64,000 bases of DNA from positions 62,001-126,000 of the forward strand of contig NZ_FNUY01000011.1 of assembly GCF_900108245.1 (NCBI RefSeq), read 5' to 3'. Positions within the stretch are counted from its first letter, which is position 1, and every line of letters begins with the position of its first letter. The notes beneath the pieces were generated by a model that searched no databases, was not told the DNA's origin, and saw nothing but the letters and a program-made list of their open reading frames with translations. Shown piece after piece: positions 19,169-27,352 of the stretch. Both the position numbers and the translations under genes were made by a program. This DNA comes from Allobosea lathyri. GTDB taxonomy: Bacteria; Pseudomonadota; Alphaproteobacteria; Rhizobiales; Beijerinckiaceae.

Positions 19169-19990
19169 ATGGCCACAATCGAAGGCAGTGCATTCGACGA
19201 CTTCTTGATCGGCAGTCGTTTCAGTGACGTGGTTCACGCAGGCGCCGGCGACGATTTCGTCAAGGGCGGCCATGGAGCCGATACGATCTACGGCGAAGAC
19301 GGCAGCGACCTGCTCTTCGGCGACGAGGGTGACGATTCGATCTTCGGCGGCGAGGGCAACGACGTGCTCTTCGGCGGCGCAGGCCATGACTCGCTCTTCG
19401 GCGGCGAGGGCGACGACGTCCTCTCCGGCGACAATGGAGACGATATCCTGTCCGGCGGCGCAGGGAATGACGTCCTGCTCGGAGGGAACGGCGACGATAC
19501 CCTGCAGGGTGGGGCCGGCGACGACGTCCTTCAGGGCGGCAATGGCAACGACATCCTGCAAGGTGGGGCCGGCAACGACATCCTCGAGGGCGGCAACGGC
19601 AACGACGTGCTGCAGGGCGGCGACGGCAACGATGTCCTCACGGGCGGCCGTGGCGACGACATCCTCCAGGGCGGCGCCGGTGACGACGTGCTCTTCGGCG
19701 GACAAGGCAACGACATCCTCGCTGGCGGTGCCGGCAACGACGTCTTCGTCTTCCATGGCGGCGGCGGCAACGATCTCGTGCTCGATTTCGATGCCGGCTC
19801 GGACATGATGCAGATCGCCTCCGACATCAACGGCACCGGCGTGGCCTCGGCCGACGACGTCGCCGCACGCGCCACCACGGTCGGCGGCAATGCCGTGATC
19901 GACCTCGGCCATGGCGACACGATCACGGTTGTCGGCGTCACCGCCGAGGACATCCAGAGCGACCCGAACTCCTACTTCACCGTCGCCTGA
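19169..19990 (+). CDS. Secreted RTX calcium-binding repeat protein (ExpE1/WgeA- or NodO-like)
   Basis: A 273-residue acidic protein. From residue 6 to about residue 194 it is an unbroken run of about 21 nonapeptides of the GGxGxDxLx type (for example GGEGNDVLF, GGAGNDILE), which bind calcium and fold as a parallel beta-roll outside the cell. The last 79 residues (FVFHGGGGNDLVLDF to NSYFTVA) resemble the C-terminal secretion region of RTX exoproteins. There is no Sec signal peptide and no N-terminal effector domain. The ATG at 19169 is set by AGGAGG. The adjacent PrtD/HlyD pair is the obvious exporter. In S. meliloti a comparable protein is encoded in the galactoglucan locus. Confidence 0.92.
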   Translation: MATIEGSAFDDFLIGSRFSDVVHAGAGDDFVKGGHGADTIYGEDGSDLLFGDEGDDSIFGGEGNDVLFGGAGHDSLFGGEGDDVLSGDNGDDILSGGAGNDVLLGGNGDDTLQGGAGDDVLQGGNGNDILQGGAGNDILEGGNGNDVLQGGDGNDVLTGGRGDDILQGGAGDDVLFGGQGNDILAGGAGNDVFVFHGGGGNDLVLDFDAGSDMMQIASDINGTGVASADDVAARATTVGGNAVIDLGHGDTITVVGVTAEDIQSDPNSYFTVA

Positions 19991-19998
19991 CGACCTTT

Positions 19999-20026
19999 GC
20001 GACGCCGGCCCTCCCGCCGGCGTCGC
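19999..20026 (+). terminator. Strong hairpin immediately after the RTX gene
   Basis: GCGACGCCGGC and GCCGGCGTCGC form a perfect 11-bp GC-rich stem with the 6-base loop CCTCCC, starting eight bases after the RTX stop. No T-run follows. It could partly terminate transcription or protect the RTX message, letting the repeat protein be made in excess over the enzymes downstream. Confidence 0.6.
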
Positions 20027-20052
20027 ATCCCCCTTGAGTCGGAAGTTGCGCC

Positions 20053-22335
20053 ATGCTGACAATCACACCAGCCCAGATGGCTGGCGATCATGCGTCCAAT
20101 CCGGACCTGCTGCGCGTTTGCGGTTCGGTGTTCCTGTTGAGCTGGACCGTCGACGGGCCGCTCGCAGACAGGCAGATGGTCTCGCTCGCGAGCGGGGAAC
20201 GGCGGGCCTCGTCGGCGTCGCTGACGCTTGGCCTGAGCGACGGACGCACCCGCATCATTTCCGCTTTTCGGCATGCCGGCCATGACGAGATCACTGCGAC
20301 CCTGTCGGGCGGCAATCTCGGCCCGGACCAGACCGCCATATTCGACCCCGAATTCGTGCACGCGATGGCCGATGCAGCCGAGATCGTGCGGGACCTGACC
20401 TCGTCGTCCCGGCTCGCGCTGGCGAACGCGCTGATCGGCACCTGGCCGACCCTGTTCGGCCTGCGTGAAACCACCGCCTATCTCACCTTTCTGCGCCAAT
20501 TCCTGCTCGCTTTGTCGCGCAAGCCAGCTCCGGCCCTGCCGGTCGCGGCCCTGCCCGAGGGACGGATTCTGCTCGAGTCGTCGCTGCCCGGGCGCCTCGC
20601 CACGATCAAGGCGGCCTATTGGCTCGGCCAAGCCGGCCTCGCCCGCATCGCCTCGCGCCCAAGGCTGGGCAAACCCGACCGGAGCAGCCGGCGCTCGCTT
20701 CACCTCATTCTCGACGAACCGCAACCGCGCGGCGCGGGGCTGCTCGTCCTGCAGACCGATATCGGGCTGATCGTGCGCGCCATGCCGGAGCGCACGGCAA
20801 CGCCGACGCTTGCGCGCTGGTGGGCCAGCAAGGCAAGCGAACGCGACGATCTGCGCAGCTGGCTCGTCGAGCAGTTGGCGGGGCTTTCCGAACAGGGGCG
20901 CCTGCTCGCCATAGAGATGCAGCGGCGGCTGCCCCTGCCCGTCCAGAGCGTGCGGCGCCGCGACGACCTGCCTTCGGCCGAACTCGATCTGGCGATCTGC
21001 AATTCCGCCGGGCTGCTGCTGGGTGGCTGGTATCGCGACCCCGACGGGCTGCTCGAACAGATCCTGGTTCATCACGGCGAGGGCGAGCCGACCCCGATCC
21101 TCGACCGCACCGAGCGTTTTCCGGCCCTGCTGGCGGCCGAGGATGGCGGCGAGCACAAGGCGGCGATGGGCTTTCTCAGCCTCGTCCCCGGCTACGCATC
21201 GGGAGCGCCCGTCCTGCAGCCGCGCTGCGAACTGAAGTTCAAATCAGGCACGTCGATCTTCCTGCGCCCGAGCCCCCAGCCGGCCGACGCGGCGACGATC
21301 CGCGCCCGCGCACTGGCGTCGATCCCGCCGCAGCATCTCACGGCCGACATTCTGGAGCGCAGCCTCGCGCCGATGCTCGCCGCCTGCCAGAGCGAGCTGC
21401 GCGCAAGCCTGCCCGACCCGCGGCTAAGGCCGATCGGCACGCAGCCGGAGCGACCGGCCGTCTCCGTCGTGATCCCGCTCTACCGGGTCTATGAATTCCT
21501 GCGTGTCCAGGTCTCGGCCTTCGCGAGCGATCCCTGGTTCGTGGAGAAGGCCGAGCTGATCTATGTGCTCGATTCTCCCGAGCACGAGGCCGAGGTCGCC
21601 CATCTCCTCGGCGGGCTGCATCTCGCTTATGGGCTGCCGATCCAGTTGGTGGTGATGGGGCGCAATGGCGGCTTCTCGGCGGCTTGCAATGCCGGCGCGG
21701 AAGCGGCGCGCGGCGACACGCTGGCGCTGGTGAATTCGGACATCATTCCAGCGGAACCCGGCTGGCTGCCCGCGCTTGTGCGCAAGCTCGACCGGCGCGG
21801 CCGCGTCGGCGCCGTGGGTCCCAAGCTGCTCTATGACGACGGCTCGCTGCAGCATGCCGGCCTGTTCTTCAAGCGCGACCGCAATGGCTGCTGGCTCAAC
21901 CACCACTATTTCAAGGGCATGCCCGGCAACTACAAGCCCGCCAATGTCGAGCGGCTGGTGCCCGGCGTCACCGGCGCCTGCATCGTGCTGCCGCGCGCGC
22001 TCTTCAAGGAGATCGGCGGCTTCGACGAGCGCTATGTCATCGGCGATTACGAGGATAGCGACCTCTGCCTGAAGATCAGGCAGGCCGGCTTCGGCATCAA
22101 ATACGTGCCTGGCGTCTCGCTCTACCATCTCGAACGCCAGTCGATCTCGAAAAGCCTCGACTACACCCGCGGTGTCGCCTCGCAGCATAATGCCTGGCTG
22201 CAGACCAAGCGCTGGAACGGCGAGATCGAGGCGCTGATGAACGAGGGCGCCGCGCTGCCGCGCAAGGCGGCCGTTGCGACCCGCGAACCCGAAACCCTCA
22301 CCCATACGGTCCTCAGGAGGGCAACCGCTGCATGA
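20053..22335 (+). CDS. Large glycosyltransferase with C-terminal GT2 domain
   Basis: A 760-residue protein. The C-terminal 280 residues are a GT2 (GT-A fold) domain: VSVVIPLYRVYEFL, the acceptor/donor block MGRNGGFSAACNAGAEAARG, a metal-binding NSD (about residues 562-564) and the catalytic-base region GDYEDSDLCLKI (E667/D668). The first 470 residues are not a family I recognise, except that around residues 318-420 (LLLGGWYRDPDGL) there is a beta-domain motif shared with proteins at 24412 and 25167. No membrane helix is evident. It begins the enzyme part of the operon and overlaps the methyltransferase gene by ATGA. Confidence 0.85.
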   Translation: MLTITPAQMAGDHASNPDLLRVCGSVFLLSWTVDGPLADRQMVSLASGERRASSASLTLGLSDGRTRIISAFRHAGHDEITATLSGGNLGPDQTAIFDPEFVHAMADAAEIVRDLTSSSRLALANALIGTWPTLFGLRETTAYLTFLRQFLLALSRKPAPALPVAALPEGRILLESSLPGRLATIKAAYWLGQAGLARIASRPRLGKPDRSSRRSLHLILDEPQPRGAGLLVLQTDIGLIVRAMPERTATPTLARWWASKASERDDLRSWLVEQLAGLSEQGRLLAIEMQRRLPLPVQSVRRRDDLPSAELDLAICNSAGLLLGGWYRDPDGLLEQILVHHGEGEPTPILDRTERFPALLAAEDGGEHKAAMGFLSLVPGYASGAPVLQPRCELKFKSGTSIFLRPSPQPADAATIRARALASIPPQHLTADILERSLAPMLAACQSELRASLPDPRLRPIGTQPERPAVSVVIPLYRVYEFLRVQVSAFASDPWFVEKAELIYVLDSPEHEAEVAHLLGGLHLAYGLPIQLVVMGRNGGFSAACNAGAEAARGDTLALVNSDIIPAEPGWLPALVRKLDRRGRVGAVGPKLLYDDGSLQHAGLFFKRDRNGCWLNHHYFKGMPGNYKPANVERLVPGVTGACIVLPRALFKEIGGFDERYVIGDYEDSDLCLKIRQAGFGIKYVPGVSLYHLERQSISKSLDYTRGVASQHNAWLQTKRWNGEIEALMNEGAALPRKAAVATREPETLTHTVLRRATAA

Positions 22336-23165
22336 CGGCGACACTAGCGCTGCGACCGGCCGAGCCCAGTCTCCCCACGCCCCCTAACGACCCCGGCCAA
22401 CAGCTCGACTGGCTGCTCGATCAGGTCCGGACCAACCGTTTCATGCCGCACCCGCCGGCCGAGAACATCTTCGTCGGCGATGGAGATTATCGCGCGATCG
22501 GTGCGGAGTTCCTCGGTCATTTCGTCCGGATCGGCCGGCTGAAGCCGACTGAGCGAGTGTTCGACATCGGCTGCGGCATCGGCCGGATGGCGGTGCCGCT
22601 GACGCAATATCTCGACCCTGCGCGCGGCAGCTATGACGGCGTCGATCCCGTGATGGACGGCATCCTCTGGTGCGCCCAGACGATCACGCCGGTCTATCCG
22701 CGCTTCCGCTTCCAGCGGCTCGACATCGCCCACCCGCTCTACAATCCGCAGGGCTCGCTGCCGGGCACGGAGGTGCAGTTCGGCTTTCCCAACCAGAGCT
22801 TCGACTTCATCACGATGATCTCGGTTGCGACCCATCTGCCGCCCGAGGAGCTCACCGTCTATCTCAACGAGGCATCGCGCCTGCTCGCGCCGGGAGGACG
22901 ACTGTTTCTCACAGCCTTCACCATCACCGGCGAGCCGACCGGACAGGAACGCCTGAAGTTCAAACGCTGGCGCGAAGGGCCGGGCTGGTATGCCATCGAG
23001 GAAGCCCCGCTCGCGGCTGCCGGCATCGAGGAAGAGTTCCTGCTGTCGCAGACGCAAGGCGCCGGGCTGCTCGTCGAGAGCCTTGGGCGCGGGCATTGGC
23101 GCGGCATCAACGCGCCGCACTACCAGGACCTGCTGATCGCCACCAAACCGGAGAACGGCCGATGA
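22332..23165 (+). CDS. Class I SAM-dependent methyltransferase
   Basis: A 277-residue cytoplasmic enzyme. Motif I reads VFDIGCGIGRMA, followed by an acidic loop YDGVDPVMDG and a motif IV-like region SFDFITMISVATHLPPEEL; the later LLAPGGRLFLTAF is the usual post-motif strand. The fold fits O- or N-methyltransferases. Position between glycosyltransferase genes, with four-base overlaps on both sides, implies methylation of a sugar in the glycan made by this locus; that is inference from context. Confidence 0.88.
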   Translation: MTATLALRPAEPSLPTPPNDPGQQLDWLLDQVRTNRFMPHPPAENIFVGDGDYRAIGAEFLGHFVRIGRLKPTERVFDIGCGIGRMAVPLTQYLDPARGSYDGVDPVMDGILWCAQTITPVYPRFRFQRLDIAHPLYNPQGSLPGTEVQFGFPNQSFDFITMISVATHLPPEELTVYLNEASRLLAPGGRLFLTAFTITGEPTGQERLKFKRWREGPGWYAIEEAPLAAAGIEEEFLLSQTQGAGLLVESLGRGHWRGINAPHYQDLLIATKPENGR

Positions 23166-24415
23166 CGCGCCGCATCCTCGTCGTCGCGCACAACCACCCG
23201 GACCTGCATCCGGGCGGGACCGAGATTCTGGCCCATGACCTTGCCGCCGGCTACCGCGCCGAGGGTTGCGAGGTCCTGTTTCTGGGCGCGACCAACCAGA
23301 TCCATCGCGAGGCCCATCCGGGCACGGCCCTGCAGGCGACGGGGGTGGATGGCGACGTCCTGCTCTGGAGCGGCCATTTCGACCGCTTCTATCTGAGCCA
23401 GATCGACCATTACGGCACGCTGCAGGATCTCGCCGGCCTGCTTCAGGAATTCCGGCCGGACGTGGTCCATGTCCACCATCTCGTGCTGATCGGCGCCGAG
23501 TTCCTGACGCTGGCGCGCCGCCTCCTGCCGCAGGTCAAGATCGTGATGACGCTGCACGACTATTACCCGATCTGCCACAATGACGGGCTGATGGCGCGTC
23601 CCTCAGACAAGCAACGCTGCATGGGCGCCTCCCCCACCAACTGCCGCAGTTGCTTCCCCGAGATCAGCGCCGACCGCTTCCTGCTGCGCGAACGCTTCCT
23701 GAAGACGCATCTCGCCGCAGTCGACCAGTTCGTCGCGCCGAGCCATTTCCTGCGCCAGCGCTATGTCGATTGGGGGCTCGCCGGCGACCGGATCGAGGTG
23801 ATCGCGAATGCCCGCCCGGCCTGCGAGCCCGTACCGCACCGGGCCAAGCGCGGGCCTCGCGCCAGCTTCGGCTATTTCGGCAACGTCAATCCCTGGAAGG
23901 GCGTGCTCGAGCTAATCAAGGCCGCAACGCTGCTGCAGGCTTCGGGCCTGCGCGGGTTCGAGCTGCGCATCCATGGCGGCGCGCCGTTCCAGAGCGAGGC
24001 CTTCGTCGCCGCCTTCGAGACGGCGCTGGTCGCGGCCGGCGCGGCGGTCAGCCATTGCGGCCCCTATCAGCGCGAGGAACTGCCGGCGCTGATGGCGGAG
24101 GTCGACTGGGTGGTGATGCCCTCGATCTGGTGGGAAAACGCGCCGCTCGTCATCCAGGAAGCGTTCCAGCACCGCCGGCCGGTCATCGCCAGCGGTATCG
24201 GCGGCATGGCCGAGATGGTGCGCGACGGCGTCGACGGGCTCCATGCCCGCCCCGGCGACCCGACGCAGCTCGCCCGCGTGATGCGGCGCGCGATCGAGGA
24301 AAAGGGCCTCTGGGAACGGTTGGTCGAGGGCATCGCGCCCCAGCCGACGATTTCAGACTGCGCCAGCGCGCATCTCGCGCTCTTCGACAGACTCAAACTC
24401 GCGGAGGCGGCATGA
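23162..24415 (+). CDS. Glycosyltransferase family 4 protein with cysteine-rich insert
   Basis: A 417-residue GT-B enzyme starting MTRRILVVAHNHPDLHPGGT, whose GGTE loop is typical of GT4. The C-terminal half has FGYFGNVNPWKGVLELIKAA and a final EX7E-type region (PLVIQEAFQHRRPVIASGIG). Between about residues 139 and 170 lies a conserved insert with cysteines in CHNDG, RCMGASPTNCRSCFPEIS; the same pattern occurs in the paralogue at 27353. The start ATG overlaps the methyltransferase stop. It is predicted to transfer a sugar from a nucleotide donor on the cytoplasmic side of the membrane. Confidence 0.9.
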   Translation: MTRRILVVAHNHPDLHPGGTEILAHDLAAGYRAEGCEVLFLGATNQIHREAHPGTALQATGVDGDVLLWSGHFDRFYLSQIDHYGTLQDLAGLLQEFRPDVVHVHHLVLIGAEFLTLARRLLPQVKIVMTLHDYYPICHNDGLMARPSDKQRCMGASPTNCRSCFPEISADRFLLRERFLKTHLAAVDQFVAPSHFLRQRYVDWGLAGDRIEVIANARPACEPVPHRAKRGPRASFGYFGNVNPWKGVLELIKAATLLQASGLRGFELRIHGGAPFQSEAFVAAFETALVAAGAAVSHCGPYQREELPALMAEVDWVVMPSIWWENAPLVIQEAFQHRRPVIASGIGGMAEMVRDGVDGLHARPGDPTQLARVMRRAIEEKGLWERLVEGIAPQPTISDCASAHLALFDRLKLAEAA

Positions 24416-25161
24416 CCACATTGCGCGAACCCGATGGTACCGAGCGGCTGCCCAATATCGTGCCCGCGCGGCTGAATGGCCGCGTCGACGCGCTCGACGG
24501 CAACCGCCTGCATGGCTGGATCTGGGACGAGGCCCGCCCCGAGGAACGGCTGACGATCCGGCTGAAGCTGGACGGGCGCATCGCCATGGAGGCGCAGGCG
24601 GATCAGAGCCGCATCGACCTGCGGCGCAACGGCATCGGCGACGGGCGCCACGCCTTCTCGATGGAACTCGACGACGAGACCGTTGCGGCGCGCGGCCGGC
24701 TGACGATCGTCGGCGTGTCCCCCAGCACGGGAGCGGAGCTCGAACTCAGGCTGCCGCCGCCGGCCGAACTTGCCGCAGAGGCCGCCATCGCGGTGCCGCT
24801 CGCGCGCTTCTTCGACCGGGTCGAGGCGCTGATCGCGCTGAACCGGCGCGGCCAGCTCGCGCAGAAGGACATGGTCGAGAAGCTCGACGCCCTGTCGGCC
24901 CGCATGGCCGAGCAGGCCGCGCCGCGCGACACGGCCTCGACCGACGAGCGCGAGGAGCGCATTGCCCGGCACCTCGCCGATCTCGACGTCTTCCAGCTGC
25001 GTTTCGACACGACGCTGCGCAGTTTCGATGAACGCCTGATCACAATCAGGAAGGAAGCGCAGCGACCGCTCCGGCAGGTCACCGTCATCCTCGGCTCCCT
25101 CTCAGGCCTCGCAGCGCTGCTGTCCTTCGTGACGCTGGCGCTGATGCTGGTGCATCGGTGA
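24412..25161 (+). CDS. Tail-anchored membrane protein with GW beta-domain, function unknown
   Basis: I do not recognise a named family. The 249 residues have three parts. Residues 21-110 are beta-rich (GRVDALDGNRLHGWIWDE, then IDLRRNGIGDGRHAFSMEL). Residues about 125-215 are helical and charged with a likely coiled coil. A hydrophobic helix at about 222-246 ends with the short tail VHR, so most of the protein should face the cytoplasm. The ATG overlaps the GT4 stop (ATGA). The beta-domain recurs in the proteins at 20053 and 25167, suggesting a scaffold that gathers glycan enzymes at the membrane. Confidence 0.7.
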   Translation: MTTLREPDGTERLPNIVPARLNGRVDALDGNRLHGWIWDEARPEERLTIRLKLDGRIAMEAQADQSRIDLRRNGIGDGRHAFSMELDDETVAARGRLTIVGVSPSTGAELELRLPPPAELAAEAAIAVPLARFFDRVEALIALNRRGQLAQKDMVEKLDALSARMAEQAAPRDTASTDEREERIARHLADLDVFQLRFDTTLRSFDERLITIRKEAQRPLRQVTVILGSLSGLAALLSFVTLALMLVHR

Positions 25162-25166
25162 CGAAA

Positions 25167-27350
25167 ATGAGCGAGGTGATCATCCCCGATCAGACGAAGA
25201 TCAGCCCGGCGCCGACAGTCGCCTGGACGCCGCTGGGCGAAAACGCGATCCTGATCATGAGCGTCTGCGACGCCATGCCCGGCAAGGTGCCGATCGCGGT
25301 CGACGGCAATCCGCGCAACAAGGCCGAGACGATGGCCCTGACCTGGCGCCGGCCTCAGGCCGAGGCCGCCGCGGCCGTCGGCTTCCTGTGCCTGGCGCCT
25401 GCCCCGGCGACGGACCGTGCCGGCTCCGGCGCCCTGCTGCTGGGCCGCCCCGGCCGGCCGCTGCGGCTCGTCCTGTCGCCGAAGCCGATGCCCTTGCAAT
25501 CCTTCCTTGCAGCGCTCGCCGAGGAGGCCGGGCAGGCCTTCCCGACCGTGGTCGACGGCCTGCTGGAAATCCTGCTGGCGAGCAAGCCGAACCCGCGCCG
25601 CCTGCGCGCCGCGGCGATGCTGCTGCAATCGATCGCCAAGCCCGGCGGCTTCGTCGAGGTGATGGGGCCGCTCGATGACGGCGTCTTCATCCAGGGCTGG
25701 ACCTCGAATTTCTCTGCAGGACGGACCAAGCTCCTGATCGCCCATAGCGGGCTGTCCTTCGCCGTGCTCGAAGCCGGCACCTTCGAGCGCGACGATCTGG
25801 GCGACGGGGCGCGCGGCTTCTTCGGCCTGCTGGAAGAATGCGAGATCCGCCACCCCAGCGAGATCGAGCGGCTGTTCTTCCGCGCCAATGACGGCTGGCG
25901 CGCGCTCGACGTCTATGAGCGCCATGTCCTGCTCGAGCCGATCACCGTTCCCGGCCATCTGCGCGACGGCCTGCAAAGGGGCAGCGCCCCGCAGGCGACC
26001 ACCGACAAGCTCCGGCGCGCCTCGCAGCGCTTCGACGGCCGCGACACCGTTGCCTTGCTCGATGCGCCCGTGCGCGCCGGCATCGACGACGCGACCATCG
26101 TCGAGAGCTCCGGCACGCTGATCATCGGCTGGCTGTTCGATCCCGACCGCCATGTCAGCGCGGTGACGCTGCGCTCGGGCACCCAGTCCTGCGTCATCGA
26201 CCGACTCTGGACGCGCGTATCGCGCCCCGACGTGGCGTCGGCCTTCGCCGAGGACCCGCGCTTCTCACATATGCTGGGTGCGCGCCGCAACAGCCACGGC
26301 TTCATCGTCTTCGCGCCGAAGCTGACGCCCGAACCCGGCCAGCCGCTCTATCTCGAATTCGAGATCGAAGGCTCGGGGCCAGCCTTCCTGCCGCTCGAAG
26401 CCGGACGGGGCCAGCCGCGCCGGACGCTCGAACGCATCTTCGGTCTGCTCGATCCGAAATCCTCGACCGCCGCGACGGTAGTCGAGCGCCAGATCGCGCC
26501 GGCACTCCAGGCCGCCGAAATCGCCCCGCCGCGCGTGATCGAGACCTTCGACCTCGGCGCCTTCACAGCCGATGCGCCGCTTGGCCTGGTGATCGGCCTC
26601 GACCATCGCCAGCGCGAACTCTCTTCGCTCTTCGCCCTGCTGGCGATAGACCCCGAGGTGCGCCCGGTGCCGATCGTGCTGGCGATCCCCGGGGAAAGCT
26701 TCGACCGGATCGGTGCCGAGGCGCGCCGGCTGGCGCGCTTCTACGGGCTTGCCGTGCGGCTGGCCCTCGTCGAAGGGGTCGAGGATGCCTGCGATGCAAT
26801 GGAGGCCGGCGCGCGAGCCTGTCGCTTCCAGACCATAGCCATGCTCTCGGGCGCGGCGCAGATCCGGATGCCGGGCTGGCTCGGCCGGCTGGAACGCGCC
26901 TTCAAGGCGCGCGGCGGCCAGTGCGTGGCGAGCCCGACCCTGCTGTTCGAGGATAATTCGATCCGCTGGGCCGGTGCGTGGATGGAGGGCGAAGGCGCGA
27001 GCCGGCGCGTCTTCAACCGCTTCGTCGGCTATCCACTTGAAGCGATCGGCAATCTCGGCCCGATGGAGGTCGCGGCCGGAGCGACCGAATGCTGCGTTTT
27101 GTCCCGCGCTGCCTTCATCGAAGCCGGCGGCTTTGCACGCAACTATTTCACGACGGCCGAGAAGGGCCTCGATCTCTGCCTGAAGCTCAGGATGAACGGT
27201 GCGCCGTCGATCTGGGTGCCGGAGGTCGAAATCTATGTCGTCGACGATGGCGAGATGGCGCGGCCTCATCTGGTCTCTCTGGCCCAGCTCGCCGATCGCG
27301 CCAGTTTCGATCGCCGTTGGTCGCTGGCCGTTTCGAACATGCGAGGGTGA
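25167..27350 (+). CDS. Large GW-domain protein with degenerate GT2-like C-terminal domain
   Basis: A 727-residue protein (a GTG at 25158 overlapping the upstream stop is an alternative start; the ATG at 25167 has GGTGA five bases ahead). It has two GW-type beta-domains (IQGWTSNF near residue 176 and LIIGWLFDPDRH near residue 320) and a C-terminal region that lines up with the GT2 domain of the 20053 product: SPTLLFEDNSIRWAGAW and GATECCVLSRAAFIEAGGF. However, the NSD metal site is replaced (MLSGAAQ, about residue 560) and the ED base region reads AEKGLDLCLKLR (about 665-675). It is therefore probably not an active transferase. Role unknown; a structural or regulatory partner is possible. Confidence 0.7.
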   Translation: MSEVIIPDQTKISPAPTVAWTPLGENAILIMSVCDAMPGKVPIAVDGNPRNKAETMALTWRRPQAEAAAAVGFLCLAPAPATDRAGSGALLLGRPGRPLRLVLSPKPMPLQSFLAALAEEAGQAFPTVVDGLLEILLASKPNPRRLRAAAMLLQSIAKPGGFVEVMGPLDDGVFIQGWTSNFSAGRTKLLIAHSGLSFAVLEAGTFERDDLGDGARGFFGLLEECEIRHPSEIERLFFRANDGWRALDVYERHVLLEPITVPGHLRDGLQRGSAPQATTDKLRRASQRFDGRDTVALLDAPVRAGIDDATIVESSGTLIIGWLFDPDRHVSAVTLRSGTQSCVIDRLWTRVSRPDVASAFAEDPRFSHMLGARRNSHGFIVFAPKLTPEPGQPLYLEFEIEGSGPAFLPLEAGRGQPRRTLERIFGLLDPKSSTAATVVERQIAPALQAAEIAPPRVIETFDLGAFTADAPLGLVIGLDHRQRELSSLFALLAIDPEVRPVPIVLAIPGESFDRIGAEARRLARFYGLAVRLALVEGVEDACDAMEAGARACRFQTIAMLSGAAQIRMPGWLGRLERAFKARGGQCVASPTLLFEDNSIRWAGAWMEGEGASRRVFNRFVGYPLEAIGNLGPMEVAAGATECCVLSRAAFIEAGGFARNYFTTAEKGLDLCLKLRMNGAPSIWVPEVEIYVVDDGEMARPHLVSLAQLADRASFDRRWSLAVSNMRG

Positions 27351-27352
27351 TG

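Noticed and set aside
15754-19990. Toxin secretion (RTX toxin) operon
   Set aside because: The RTX protein has no toxin or hydrophobic pore-forming domain, there is no acyltransferase gene, and glycan enzymes follow.
19043-20062. Long minus-strand open frame opposite the RTX gene
   Set aside because: Its valine/alanine-rich periodic sequence is the mirror of the 27-base RTX repeats, and the plus strand has a strong ribosome site and a known family.
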